From positions 4,010,003 to 4,074,002 of the forward strand of contig CM077831.1 in NCBI GenBank assembly GCA_039720395.1: 64,000 nt of DNA, given 5' to 3'. The position numbers were made by a program, and so were the translations under genes. This document shows positions 22,701 through 31,499 of the stretch, one piece after another. Numbering within the stretch: position 1 is the first letter of the stretch; each line of letters begins with the position of its first letter. This DNA comes from Liquidambar formosana (lineage: Eukaryota > Streptophyta > Magnoliopsida > Saxifragales > Altingiaceae). Below the pieces are notes generated by a model that saw only the letters and a list, made by a program, of their open reading frames with translations, had not been told where the DNA came from and did not search any database.

Positions 22701-23421
22701 CGATGTTGGCTATCCAATCCGCCTGATCTACCGTTTTGATAAACCCCACTTTTAATAACTTAGTCACCTCTTCCTTAACCTTCAATGACCATTCCGGTGC
22801 CATTCTTCTTAGCTTTTGTTTGACTGGCCTTGCTCCCTCCCTAATAGGAATGTGATGCTGTGCTATAGCGGGGTCAATTCCAGGCATGTCCTCATAAGAC
22901 CAAGCAAACACATCAGAAAACTCCCGCAGCAGAGCTGTAAGATCTGCACGTTCTTGCATGGACAGAGTAGAGCCAATTTGGATTTCCTTAATTTTCTCAT
23001 CAGTGCTTATATTAATAATGATAGTCTCTTCTCTAATGGGTTCAATTTTCACATCTTGATTTTCATTAATTAGCTCATCTGGGTCTAAAAGATCGTGCAT
23101 TTGTGCAATTTGATTGTTAGGGGACACAGCAGAGTAAGCAGAATCAAATTTCTTTGATTTATTGGAAATTACATCAGTGGAAAACTCAAACCCATACCCC
23201 GACCCGGACTCAGACTTAGACCCAACCCTAGACTTCTCCTGAGTAGGCTTATTAATCGCCTTGACACCATACGTGACCCTAGCCGCACGTTCCCAGATCC
23301 AGGTGCTAGTATCTCCATCAGCCACAACAATAAGCTTGGTAGGGATGGTTTCATCCGTCAGAGAGAACACTTCTTCGCCGCTCTTAGGTGACAATAAGAC
23401 CTTCCAGTTTGTCTGATCCAC
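19762..23421 (-). CDS. pol: Tat-type gypsy pol: RT, two RNase H domains, integrase
   Basis: A continuous frame of about 1220 codons. RT is at about residues 190-375, with FMDGFSGYNQI and the catalytic YVDD at residues 352-355. A gypsy RNase H follows but looks inactivated: its usual first catalytic Asp region reads LYLSIFEEALG. A second RNase H is intact by eye (FDGASNQYG, NTAEYEAC, YGDSALV); a second, archaeal-type RNase H is characteristic of the Tat group. Integrase has a zinc-binding HHCC (CHQC) and the D, D, E residues in IDIIGE, ISDNG and GAVEAANK. There is no chromodomain. No ATG starts the frame: it is joined in frame to gag-pro with only a TGA between, so it is probably made by readthrough or splicing. 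It is in good coding condition. Confidence 0.95.
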   Translation of the reverse strand: MDQTNWKVLLSPKSGEEVFSLTDETIPTKLIVVADGDTSTWIWERAARVTYGVKAINKPTQEKSRVGSKSESGSGYGFEFSTDVISNKSKKFDSAYSAVSPNNQIAQMHDLLDPDELINENQDVKIEPIREETIIINISTDEKIKEIQIGSTLSMQERADLTALLREFSDVFAWSYEDMPGIDPAIAQHHIPIREGARPVKQKLRRMAPEWSLKVKEEVTKLLKVGFIKTVDQADWIANIVPVPKKDGKVRVCIDYRDLNKACPKDDFSLPHIDVLVDNTAGSALMSFMDGFSGYNQIRMAPADMTKTTFTTGWGTYCYTVMPFGLKNAGATYQRMATTLLHDMMHQEVEVYVDDMIVKAETREGHLENLRKFFGRIREYSLRLNPQKCTFGVTSGKLLGYIVSSRGIEVDPTKVKAILEMPSPKTEKEIRGFLGRLQYISRFIAKLTPTCEPIFKLLRKGEPKEWNEQCQQAFEAIKRYLLNPPVLVPPRPGKPLLLYLSIFEEALGSMLAQEDDRGIEHAIYYLSKKLQGYEAKYNAIEKSCFALVWAVRKLRHILLNFKVWIVARMDPLKYLFEKLALNGRLSRWLILLAEFELVYVTQKSIKGGAVAEYCAEHPILGHGLNDEFPDENLLVVECDEAWKMYFDGASNQYGDGVGVLLIAPDGSHMPLSIKLNFQNSNNTAEYEACVAGLEALLALGVEEVEVYGDSALVISQVQRIWRTREEHLKPYQGYLERLTQRFRKITFTPLPRAHNQFADALATLASMIQMPAGTQIEPLTVQQKFRPAHEEGILVIDGEPDDGHPWYFDVWNLLEKGEYPENANKKDCRALRLFATQFIICGGKLFKRSYDGIHLLCVDRRMGETLMREVHEGECGSHMNGRMLVKKLLRLGYYWTTMETDCVQYVRKCHQCQVYASANYMPPVELHQLASPWPFSVWGIDIIGEIKPSATGGYKYILVAIDYFTKWVEAAAYVELKSKHVAKFVETNIICRYGVPHEIISDNGTHFEDEVKKLFTKFGIQHHKSSPNRPQTNGAVEAANKNVKTILSKTAVTYKDWVEKLPYALWGYRTSVRTSTGATPYSLVYRMEAILPVELEVQSLRVALESQIPEVEWARERYEQLALLEERRLKALYHVQGYQRRIARAFNKRVRPRNLKEGDLVFKEFRAPVFDPRGKFKPNWVGPYVVKTIYPGGAVKLMDGDGNELVNPVNMDRLRKYYV

Positions 23422-23436
23422 ATTTTCTGCCCAGTC

Positions 23437-26220
23437 TCATTCTTCATTTTCTTCTTCCAGGGTCCCCCTGTCCGTATCTTCCAGATTCAATTTCTCGCTA
23501 AAGAATACCTCCAACCCAGGCTTCCTTTCTCCGCTCCTTCGGTCTATCCATGGCTCAGGAAATCCACAATAGGGGAAACCTTCTCCTTCCTTCACAAAAT
23601 TACCATTGAGAGTTTTTCCATTCTTGGGGACGCATTTGTCGTCCTCTTCAGTGTACCCTAGCCCTCGCCGGTCGGTTTGCATGTGGAAATCCGGGAACTC
23701 AGCTATCCCTTCTCCCCTTCGGCCTAGCCCCATCCCGGGCATGTACCCCAGTTTTCTCATCATATGGGTCACGATATGGCTAACCCCCTCCCCAAAATCG
23801 GGAGACACCTTCTCTCTTCCAGTTTCCTTCCTTTCAATCACCTGTACCAGCTCAAAACCTCTCCATTCCAACTCTCCGCTTCCTTCCTTTACTCCTGATA
23901 TCTGCCCAGTTATTTCTCCGTCTCCATGGATTACTAGAACTCCTTCATCCCAAGGCAATTTTATTTTCTGGTGCACGGTTGAGGGAACAGCTTGCAAAGG
24001 GTGTAACCAAGTTCTTCCCAACAGCAGGTTGTAGTTGGCGGGAATGTCCATGACGCAGAATTCCACCATTGACTCAACGGGCCCTATTTTACAAGCGGCC
24101 TTGAAAGTTCCCATCACACTCCGACAGCTGTTGTCATAACCCCTTACCGTCACAACAGAAGGTATCAAGTCCTCCTTGCCAACCCCTAGCTTAGTTGCAG
24201 TGCGCATCGGGCAAACATTCAATGCGGACCCATTATCGACCAAAACTACAGGTATTTTCAAATCCCTACATTCCACCGTGACATAGAGTGGCTTGGCATG
24301 CCCTGCCCCTTCAAGTGGCAAATCTTCATGGGAAAAGGTCATCACAGCCTTGCTCACCGAGCTGACCCCCATAAGTGATAGAACCTGCTCCGGTGTGGTT
24401 TCCATTGGTACTTCTTTTCTTGCCAACGCATCCAGTAAAGCCTGGCGATGTTTCTTTGAGGCGATCAGCAGGCCCCAAATGCTTATACTTGCTTGTGTTT
24501 TCTTTAACTGCTTCAGTATCCTGTCCTCCTCCTCCTCGTTTTGCTGCTCAATCCTTTCTCTTACTTCTTGGTTCAATTCTCTTCCAGGATGATCCCCTTC
24601 CAGATAATTAGGCTTGTAATGCCTCCCCGAACGGGTTAGATGCATGGAATCCTTCTTCATTTCTGCCCAAATATCTTCTTCCCCACTGTCATAATCTTCC
24701 CATGGAGCCTTCTTCATGCTGATCATGAGAATAAATTGTGACGGATCCTCCATTTCCTTCGTATCACTAACTATATTCATGTAGGCAGGAGGCGGTGCAT
24801 TTCGATAATTGGGAAGAGGGTTGTTCTGAATATTGGGCTTGTCGCCGCCTGGAGGAGGTAGCTTACCTGAATCAATCAGGTCTTGGATTTCATTCTTTAA
24901 GCGCATGCAATTGTCCGTCTTATGCCCGATCCGCTGGTGGAAGTCGCAAAACTCATTCTGCCTCCAATACGAGGGAATCGGGTTCGGCAGTGTTCTTGGT
25001 TCCAAAGGCTTCAGATAGTCCCTTTTGCTCAAGTTGGCCAAGGCTTTGGACAATGGGACTCCCAAGTCATGGTATACCCTTGGCGCTTTCGGTGCTGCTT
25101 GCGTCTGCTGGATGGCTCCCACTGTAGCTTGTGGCTGGGCTCCCCCACTAATTCTAGCACTTCCGCTTCCACCACCACTACCAGAACCATATACTTTCTT
25201 CTGCCTATCCATCTGACCGCGGTGAATAGCATCCTCGATGCGAGTTCCACACTGGTATAATTGTTCAAAATTCATGACAGAGGAAGTCAACATGCGATCA
25301 AAGTACACGGGTGTCAGGTTCCTCAAAATGATGTTTATCTGATCAATTTCTGTCGGCCTATTTACCATCTTGACAGCTTTAGCCCTCCAGCGAGTCAGAA
25401 ATTCTGAGAACGTCTCATCCGTCTTTTGCCTAGTCATTTCCAAATCCCGCAGAGTGACATCCAACATAGTGTTGTACGCATACTTGTTTGTAAATTCTGA
25501 AGCCAGTAGTTCCCAAGAGTCCGTGACTTTCGGATCGAGTGCATAGTACCACTTCGAGGCATCTGCCGAGAGAGATAGAGGGAAGGCGTGCAGCACTTGA
25601 TCGGCGGTCAATCCTCTCATCCGGGCGATGCTCAAGTACTGGCGTAAATGCTGTTTGGGGTCACCGGTGCCATCGAACTTTTCATAGTCGGCTATTTTGA
25701 ATTTCGGAGGGAGTTGCACCTTGGAGTCGGCTGTAATCCCCGCCATAGAATACATGTAATCATCCATGCCTTGTGATTTCTGCCATGCTGTTTGCATTCG
25801 GTCCATCCGAGCTTTCATCTCAGCATTCTCTGCCGCCAACTTTTCCACTTTGGTGTCTTTTTCCTTGGTTTCTTTCCTTTTTAGGTAGTCCTCATAGTCA
25901 TCGTCTTCCCACTTCGGGTGCTCCTCCTCATTAACCTTGGGCTCTCCTTTCTCCTCAGTTTCAGGTGGTTCTTCTGTTCTCCCTTTCCCTTTCTCGAGCT
26001 TAGTAACCCGGTCCCGCATTTCATTCATGAAGCCCTTCATCTCGGTTCTATCGCTCCTCATCTGTTCAAGGATATCAGCCAAAGTCACTTGTTCTGCCAT
26101 TCTTCCAGCCGGAGTTCTTCTTAACCTGTTAGTGGTCGGAGATCGGGCCCAAACACTACTCGGTGCTTCTCTCCCTGGTGAATCAATCTTGCTGAAACAG
26201 GAGTTGAGCGTAATGAGCAC
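23437..26220 (-). CDS. gag-pro: Gag-protease of element 1, with G-patch
   Basis: The frame has 927 codons from its first ATG. A second ATG at 26100 (MAEQVTLADILEQ) is an equally good start. After a coiled-coil-like, Glu/Lys-rich N-terminus comes the retrotransposon gag domain, about residues 180-320 (DPKQHLRQYL, DASKWYYAL). A zinc-knuckle-like CDFHQRIGHKTDNC follows near residue 430. The aspartic protease has DNGSALN with D662 and LLLGRTWL. Beyond it lies a G-patch motif (MMRKLGYMPGMGLGRRGEGI ... RRGLGY). The frame ends in a TGA at 23437-23439, and the same frame continues into pol. Gag forms the particle; protease cleaves the polyprotein. No internal stop or frameshift is visible. Confidence 0.93.
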   Translation of the reverse strand: MLITLNSCFSKIDSPGREAPSSVWARSPTTNRLRRTPAGRMAEQVTLADILEQMRSDRTEMKGFMNEMRDRVTKLEKGKGRTEEPPETEEKGEPKVNEEEHPKWEDDDYEDYLKRKETKEKDTKVEKLAAENAEMKARMDRMQTAWQKSQGMDDYMYSMAGITADSKVQLPPKFKIADYEKFDGTGDPKQHLRQYLSIARMRGLTADQVLHAFPLSLSADASKWYYALDPKVTDSWELLASEFTNKYAYNTMLDVTLRDLEMTRQKTDETFSEFLTRWRAKAVKMVNRPTEIDQINIILRNLTPVYFDRMLTSSVMNFEQLYQCGTRIEDAIHRGQMDRQKKVYGSGSGGGSGSARISGGAQPQATVGAIQQTQAAPKAPRVYHDLGVPLSKALANLSKRDYLKPLEPRTLPNPIPSYWRQNEFCDFHQRIGHKTDNCMRLKNEIQDLIDSGKLPPPGGDKPNIQNNPLPNYRNAPPPAYMNIVSDTKEMEDPSQFILMISMKKAPWEDYDSGEEDIWAEMKKDSMHLTRSGRHYKPNYLEGDHPGRELNQEVRERIEQQNEEEEDRILKQLKKTQASISIWGLLIASKKHRQALLDALARKEVPMETTPEQVLSLMGVSSVSKAVMTFSHEDLPLEGAGHAKPLYVTVECRDLKIPVVLVDNGSALNVCPMRTATKLGVGKEDLIPSVVTVRGYDNSCRSVMGTFKAACKIGPVESMVEFCVMDIPANYNLLLGRTWLHPLQAVPSTVHQKIKLPWDEGVLVIHGDGEITGQISGVKEGSGELEWRGFELVQVIERKETGREKVSPDFGEGVSHIVTHMMRKLGYMPGMGLGRRGEGIAEFPDFHMQTDRRGLGYTEEDDKCVPKNGKTLNGNFVKEGEGFPYCGFPEPWIDRRSGERKPGLEVFFSEKLNLEDTDRGTLEEENEE

Positions 26221-27183
26221 ATGTCCATTAAACTTTCTCCTCTAGCCCAATCCGAATACCTTCAAACCCCTTATCTAAACCCATTGCTAGAGCCTTGTCA
26301 TGTTCACTAGATCTTCCAAGGGTCTATGATGGGCAGATATTAATTTACGAAGTCGAACATCATTCTACCTTTGGCCCGTTACAAGTTCACACATATCTCA
26401 CATACTCACTTTGGATCCAAGCCCATTTCATTGTTTTCACTTAGATAGGCTTAGTCCAATTACAAGATCACACTTTATTTTGCCTCTCACTCATCAAGCC
26501 TTAGGTAGAACGATATTGGACTTCGATGTTCAATTTTAGATGGGTTGTGTTCATTCATCATAGTGGTCCATTCCTAACTCTCAACAGGTCTACGTGGTCC
26601 ATCAGCTTTCTCGTTTGAGCCCGTCACGCCCACATCTTGCACCTCATTTGGATTCTAGGCCCATTTTGTTCATTGTCATCATTTTCTTTTCTCTTTTTTT
26701 TTTTCAATGGGCCTAGGTCCAATTACAACAGCACTCAATCTTCCCTCAATTCGGGCTCAAACTAGAAAGCTCATGTACAACGTAGGCCTCGTCCCATACC
26801 CGCGCTATACAAATGAGTATGGATGCAACATGACATGCGATATGACATACATTCAAGCAAGGCTATGCAAAGGTCTCGGGGGACACTAGTGTGGTTGGTC
26901 AATTGGGGGTACTTCTTCTTCAAGGGTTACCCAGGCTAGGGTGCTCAAAGAGCGACCCGTTAGCGTACTCACTAGCTTATTACAGGCTAGTGGCACAGGC
27001 CGTGGGTTGATGGTGCTGAATCGAGTCGCCCATAGGAACTAAATGGAACCCGGGTCTCTAATCAGACTGCCATCGAGGGATAACAAATGCTAAATATCGT
27101 GCGCGTGTGTGCAGTTTCGGTCTTATTCAATTAAATTTCCTAATTAATTAAAGCCAATAAATGTTTCGGAGTCAAGCTCTCTA
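26221..27183 (-). other. Untranslated leader of element 1
   Basis: About 960 bp lies between the primer site and gag. Short frames are present but none looks like a gene. The stretch holds many plus-strand CATTT/CCCATTT-like words and an ATG-rich part near 26707-26880. A long leader is usual for Tat elements. Confidence 0.6.
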
Positions 27184-27201
27184 TCCCCAGTGGAGTCGCC
27201 A
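27184..27201 (-). promoter_or_regulatory. Primer binding site of element 1
   Basis: On the element strand, TGGCGACTCCACTGGGGA starts one base after the 5' LTR end (CTCACA). Its complement ends in CCA, as a tRNA 3' end must. Tat/Ogre elements commonly use tRNA-Arg. I assign tRNA-Arg from that knowledge, not from a tRNA in this window. Confidence 0.8.
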
Positions 27202-27202
27202 T

Positions 27203-28600
27203 TGTGAGCGCCGTGTCCTTTCACCACGCCCGGCTCGAGAGTACGCCACTAATCGCGGACGATTAGGGCGGAGAGGGAGTCGCCACCCGATTTTGGCCTC
27301 GGGAACCGATGGACCCCTAGCAAGGGCCCAACTCATCATCACCCAAAGAATCAAGGTTCGGAGCTAAGGTACGCAGACGGGAAGGTGTTAGGCACCCGTC
27401 TGCGCCCGGCTAAAATCCGGCCTCACATACACTTATTGGCTTTAATTAAAAATGAAGTTAATTGAATTCAACCGTCGATCAAGCGCTTATGCAATCGAAT
27501 TCAGATAATGGCATGCACAAATGAGAAAAGAAAAAAGGAGAGAAAACCAGATATATAAACAGATATACATGATGCAGAATATTCAAAAGGTTGCAAGGGG
27601 TACCTATACTGCCTGCAAAAGAAAAGAAGAGGTTAAACTGAAAAAATATGGCTCATGCACGTACGTGCATACCATATGTACATACGTACATGCCTATCCA
27701 ATTTCATCCCATCCTACCATGCTGTGCCCGAACAGATCTTTTGACTCAAGTGTATGCGGAAAAATGGCTATAATGCGATTTAGAAATGACAAAATGACCT
27801 AGACCTAAATGGCGAAATGACAGCAGATGCTAATAAAGATACAACAGATATTTGTGGACCTAAACCGTGCGGATTAAATGTGCTAAAAATTAACAGAGAG
27901 ATATATCATGCGCGGAAAAAATGCCGGAGTTAACGGATAAATCTTATGCAGCCCTACGCATTCGAAATGGATGAGGAACTCATTTCATAACCTTAAATGC
28001 ACAAATAAAACGGTGCCGGATTAGATCTGAACGTGTCCTAATTATGAGTATTAAATGACAGGATAGATGCAATATTATAAGTAATCATGCTAAAACGAAA
28101 TTAAGGGTTGAGAATGGTTACCCTCAGGTTTGGGCAATAGCGGTCCCTTCACAAGCGTGCTTTCCGGACCTCTCGTGGACACAGCCGTCAGTCTCAGGGT
28201 TTCTAGGATGGTGGTTTTGATAGCCAAAATCGAATCCCTTCTCTTGAATGAAAGCAGGGTATTTATAGGCGGGGATTAGGGTTTAATTCGGGGATTTCTA
28301 GGGTTTCTCAGCCGCCACTGAGCAGCTGTCAGCGTGGGGGCTGTATAAGGTAAGAAGTAATTTCGGGGGGAAGAGATGGAATTCAAAAAGAGAGGGCATG
28401 ATCGTACGTGCATGGTATATGCACGTACGTGCATATCCCATGCACGTACGTGCATGGGGTATTGAACCAAGGCCAAAGGCCTACTGTGTCTCCGCGAGTC
28501 CTTCGGGCGTGCTTGCGATGGTCCGTTGGCTACTGCCCTTCATCATCGGGTCTCAGAGAGTGGCTTGAGGTGCCAAGTGGTACAGAATGGGGTGTTAACA
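27203..28600 (-). repeat. 5' LTR of element 1
   Basis: 1398 bp, nearly identical to 12075-13493. Differences I count are about 13 single-base changes and the absence of one 21-bp palindrome unit. The TATA box is at 28258-28269, array A' at 27655-27691 (two units, 21-bp step) and array B' at 28398-28457 (three units). It drives the gag-pol transcript leftward. Confidence 0.95.
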
Positions 28601-28605
28601 ACCTC

Positions 28606-29088
28606 TAATAAATCAGTCCAACAATGATCCTAATTTAATAGCTAATGGAGAATTATAATTTTTAGTCATATCAAAGAGCACCAACATAATACTCGAGAGT
28701 AAGTCTGTTTAATTTCTATGGCGCTCTCTTCATAGCTAACCGTAGCTTATTCATCATATATTTGTATTCTAGGTTAAGTGTAGCATCTGTGAGTAATGTC
28801 TAATACCGTAAGCGTGCATGAGAGGTAGTTTGTTAATGGGTACGGTTCGGCTTTTCATCGAGGTAATTATTTTTCCATTACACCTCAACCTTAAGTACAT
28901 GCAGGCTCCCACTATTGTTAATCAGTTAACCGTTCAAGGTGGGACATTGAAGCATTCAAAATTTTCTTAAGGTGATAAATATATATACATTAAAACCTCA
29001 ACCTTAAATACTAGTACCCGTGCAGTTTATTCAGCCACCAGCTCTTTCATGTGCGATACTTCAACCTATACAGCCTCCCCCCCGCGGG
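28606..29088. other. Stretch with no recognised feature
   Basis: Unique-looking AT-rich DNA next to the retrotransposon insertion site. I see no gene, terminal repeat or array in it. Confidence 0.5.
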
Positions 29089-29168
29089 GGGTTGTTTTGG
29101 TTTTATGTGTGTGCTTTGGGGTTTGCTCTGGTGTTTTCGGGGGGTGTATTGCTTCTATCATTAATAAA
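29089..29168 (+). mobile_element. LINE-like 3' end, copy 2
   Basis: Shares GTGCTTTGGGGTTTGCTCTGG and GTATTGCTTCTATCATTAATAAAA with 10610-10680. It directly follows a G-rich run (CCGCGGGGGG). It is probably a 5'-truncated non-LTR insertion. Confidence 0.4.
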
Positions 29169-29279
29169 AGGAAAATGCTATATACAATAATTAGTTCCAG
29201 CAACTTATTGCAGCAACCTATGTGTATAGACCAAAGTACCCTTAATTTTTGTAAAAAAATTTGTCCCTCACATTTTTTC

Positions 29280-29600
29280 CCCCTCATTTCTTTCTTTCTC
29301 TATCTGTATTTTCTCTCTCTCCCTCTCTCTCTTCTTCCATTTTGTCACACTCTCTCTCTATTCTTCTATGTCTGCCACTCTCTCTCCTCCGGTCTCTTCT
29401 TCCGTTTTGCTCTCTCTCTCTCTCTCTCTCTCTCTTCCTTAACACACTGACGACACAATGATCACCGGCAACACACTCCATTTTTGCTTCTCTCTCCATC
29501 TATCACTCTTTCTCTCTGCCTTAATTTGTCTCATTTCTCTCCATCTCCATCTCCTCCTCCTCTCTCCTTTTCCATCTTCCTCCCATTTCGCCATGTCTCA
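29280..29600. repeat. CT-rich simple sequence
   Basis: Long (CT)n runs with interruptions, the longest at 29408-29436. Frames here are repetitive Ser/Leu/Phe peptides on one strand and Arg/Glu peptides on the other, so not coding. Confidence 0.8.
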
Positions 29601-30413
29601 GCCTCTATCTTTGCCGAATCTAAGGCTCCATGTTTGCTATCAAGCATTAGATCTGATCACTGGATGACCTAGGTCTGAAGAATTTGGTTATATTAGATCT
29701 AATTTGGTGGTTGGAAGACAACCATTTTTCTTTCCGGCACTCGATTTGTCATCTTCTAAATCTGGATCTCCATTTTGATTTGAAGATGAAGAAGTAGATC
29801 GACCATTTCTCGAGATGATGGTGGTTAGGTTAAATTTGCCTTTTTCCCCTTTTGCATTCTCTCTAGATAAGCGTTTGGTTCAGATCGCGATGGTGGGATG
29901 ATCTGACACTTTGGGCTTCGTCGTTGCCGTCTGGTTCAAATCTGTCATCGTCACGCCTTAACCACACCTCACTTCTCTGACCACCGTGGTTAGCCATGGC
30001 TGCAACTAGTAGAGCACCTACTGAGTTTGGGTGTGGATCTCAATGGGTAAGCTAATACTGAATTTTCCTTCTATCCTTCCTTAAATTCCCCATTCTCTTT
30101 CTCTCTATATGACAAATTTATTTGATGAATTTATCTATGAATCATGGATTTATATGGATAAATTCTTGAATTTATCTAGATATGATGAATTTATTTGGAT
30201 GAATTTTTCTGTGAATCATGAAATTATCCGGATTAAATCAATTTTATCCATGAATTTTTTTGAAATTATCTATGATAAAATCGATTTTCTCTATGATAAA
30301 TCAAAATTATCTATGCTAAAATCGAATTTATCTATGATAAATTTCATGTTTTTGAATTACCTTGGGCGAGCCATGGCTTCCATGGTCCCTGACATCTTCT
30401 CTGATTTATTTTG

Positions 30414-30445
<32 letters not shown>

Positions 30446-30650
30446 TATTTATTTTTATTTTTTATTGGTTATATGTATCAGAGAGAATGGAAGGTTTCTT
30501 AGAGAAGTGGGGGGGCGGGGAAGGGAGGGAGAAGTGGGGGGTTCGACGGGGAAGGGAGGGTTTGTTGGATGGAAAAGGGCGGGTTTGCCGAGAGGTGAGG
30601 GTTCATCGGAGCAAATTGTTTTTCAGGGAAATTAGCAATTACCCCTGATA
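29601..30650. other. Unassigned stretch with AT-rich degenerate repeat
   Basis: From about 30110 to 30345, short blocks ATGAATTTAT, ATCTATGA and GATAAAT recur irregularly, forming a decayed AT-rich minisatellite. A (CT)n run is at 30418-30443 and a G-rich run at 30507-30565. The remaining sequence resembles a 5' leader (CT-rich, then ATG-containing) but I cannot support a gene. Confidence 0.5.
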
Positions 30651-31226
30651 GGGGACTCCCTTTAATTATAAACCCACCATAAGAATTTTTAACTCTATAA
30701 CCTATTAGTTTAATAGTTTTATTAGATGTAAGGAAAAGAGATTTTTAAAATCCGCACTTTACCCTTTAAAAGGTTATAATGTGATTTTAAAAAATGAGGG
30801 TTTGGTTTCCATGGAAACTCATCAAGGCCGACTAGCAATGATTGAGACGGCGGCGGCTTTTCTTTGACGTCGACGAATCTCTTCCTCCGATGGCTAGCAG
30901 TGACGCCCCTTCTCCGACAACTGTAGCAGTGAAGGCTCTTATTCGGCGTGGATGTTCTTCTCCGACGTCGACAGTAGCTTCTTCTCTGGTGGCTCTTCAT
31001 CAAGGCCATGACTGGACCTTCTTTGACGACGGCCTTCTTCGAACTCCCTCCCTCTTCTACCACCCTGCCATGACTATCGTCTTCTTCTTCTTCTTTTCAT
31101 CCCCAAATTCCATATGGGTTTTGTGTGTGTGTGTGTGTGTGTCTTTGTTTGCAACTCTAGATCTGTACATTTTTGGGGAGCTGCTTGGTGTTTTGAGTTC
31201 AATTCGTTGCAGTGTTTTTTTATGAC
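30651..31226. other. Unassigned stretch with (GT)n microsatellite
   Basis: Contains a (GT)n run at 31125-31142 and TTC-repeat stretches near 31080-31100. Open frames of 110-130 codons exist on opposite strands but show no motif I recognise. Confidence 0.45.
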
Positions 31227-31480
31227 GTAAAATAGTAACTTGTTATTGTGTTGTTATATAATTTTTCAAAGACAATAGTAAACTGTTACTATTTAGTGTA
31301 TACTTTTTTCAAAGCACATAATAGTAAACTGTTACTATTGTCTGTATAAATTTTTCAAAACACACAATAGTAAACTGTTACTATTGTTTGCATAAATTTT
31401 ATAAAGCACACAATAGTAAACTGTTACCATTGTCTAGCTATATAATTTTTCAAAGCACGAAATAATAAATTGTTACTATA
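31227..31480. repeat. 46-bp tandem repeat with a near-palindromic core
   Basis: The core AATAGTAAACTGTTACTATT recurs at 31274, 31320, 31366, 31412 and (diverged) 31461, a step of 46 bp. It is almost its own reverse complement. Between cores lies TTTTTCAAAGCACA-like sequence. Confidence 0.88.
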
Positions 31481-31486
31481 TAAAAC

Positions 31487-31499
31487 ATGGTATCAAAGC
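31487..31499 (+). promoter_or_regulatory. Possible copia primer binding site
   Basis: TGGTATCAAAGCC, one base different from the common initiator-Met primer site TGGTATCAGAGC, follows ATATAAAACA, which could be an LTR end. If so, the tandem repeat before it would be the 3' part of an LTR. I find no partner LTR. Confidence 0.3.

Larger units (their letters stand above)
12075..28600 (-). mobile_element. Complete Tat-type Ty3/gypsy retrotransposon (element 1)
   Basis: The boundaries are exact: LTRs 12075-13493 and 27203-28600, flanked by the 5-bp target duplication ACCTC (12070-12074, 28601-28605). The coding strand is minus: 5' LTR, primer site, gag-protease, pol, then an extra region of about 6 kb, polypurine tract and 3' LTR. 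Pol order RT, RNase H, second RNase H, integrase and the lack of a C-terminal chromodomain place it in the Tat group. The extra region holds two spliced plus-strand genes and a tandem array. The LTRs differ by about 13 substitutions and one 21-bp unit, so insertion is recent. Autonomy is plausible, subject to the TGA between gag-pro and pol. Confidence 0.95.

Noticed and set aside
23419..23421. GTG as the start codon of pol
   Set aside because: Plants do not usually start at GTG. The frame continues upstream to the TGA at 23437, so readthrough, splicing or mutation is a better explanation.
20431..26245. Plus-strand frames opposite gag and pol
   Set aside because: Shadows of the minus-strand coding sequence; no splice structure or homology.
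29261..29672. Ser/Leu/Phe-rich frames
   Set aside because: Products of (CT)n simple sequence.
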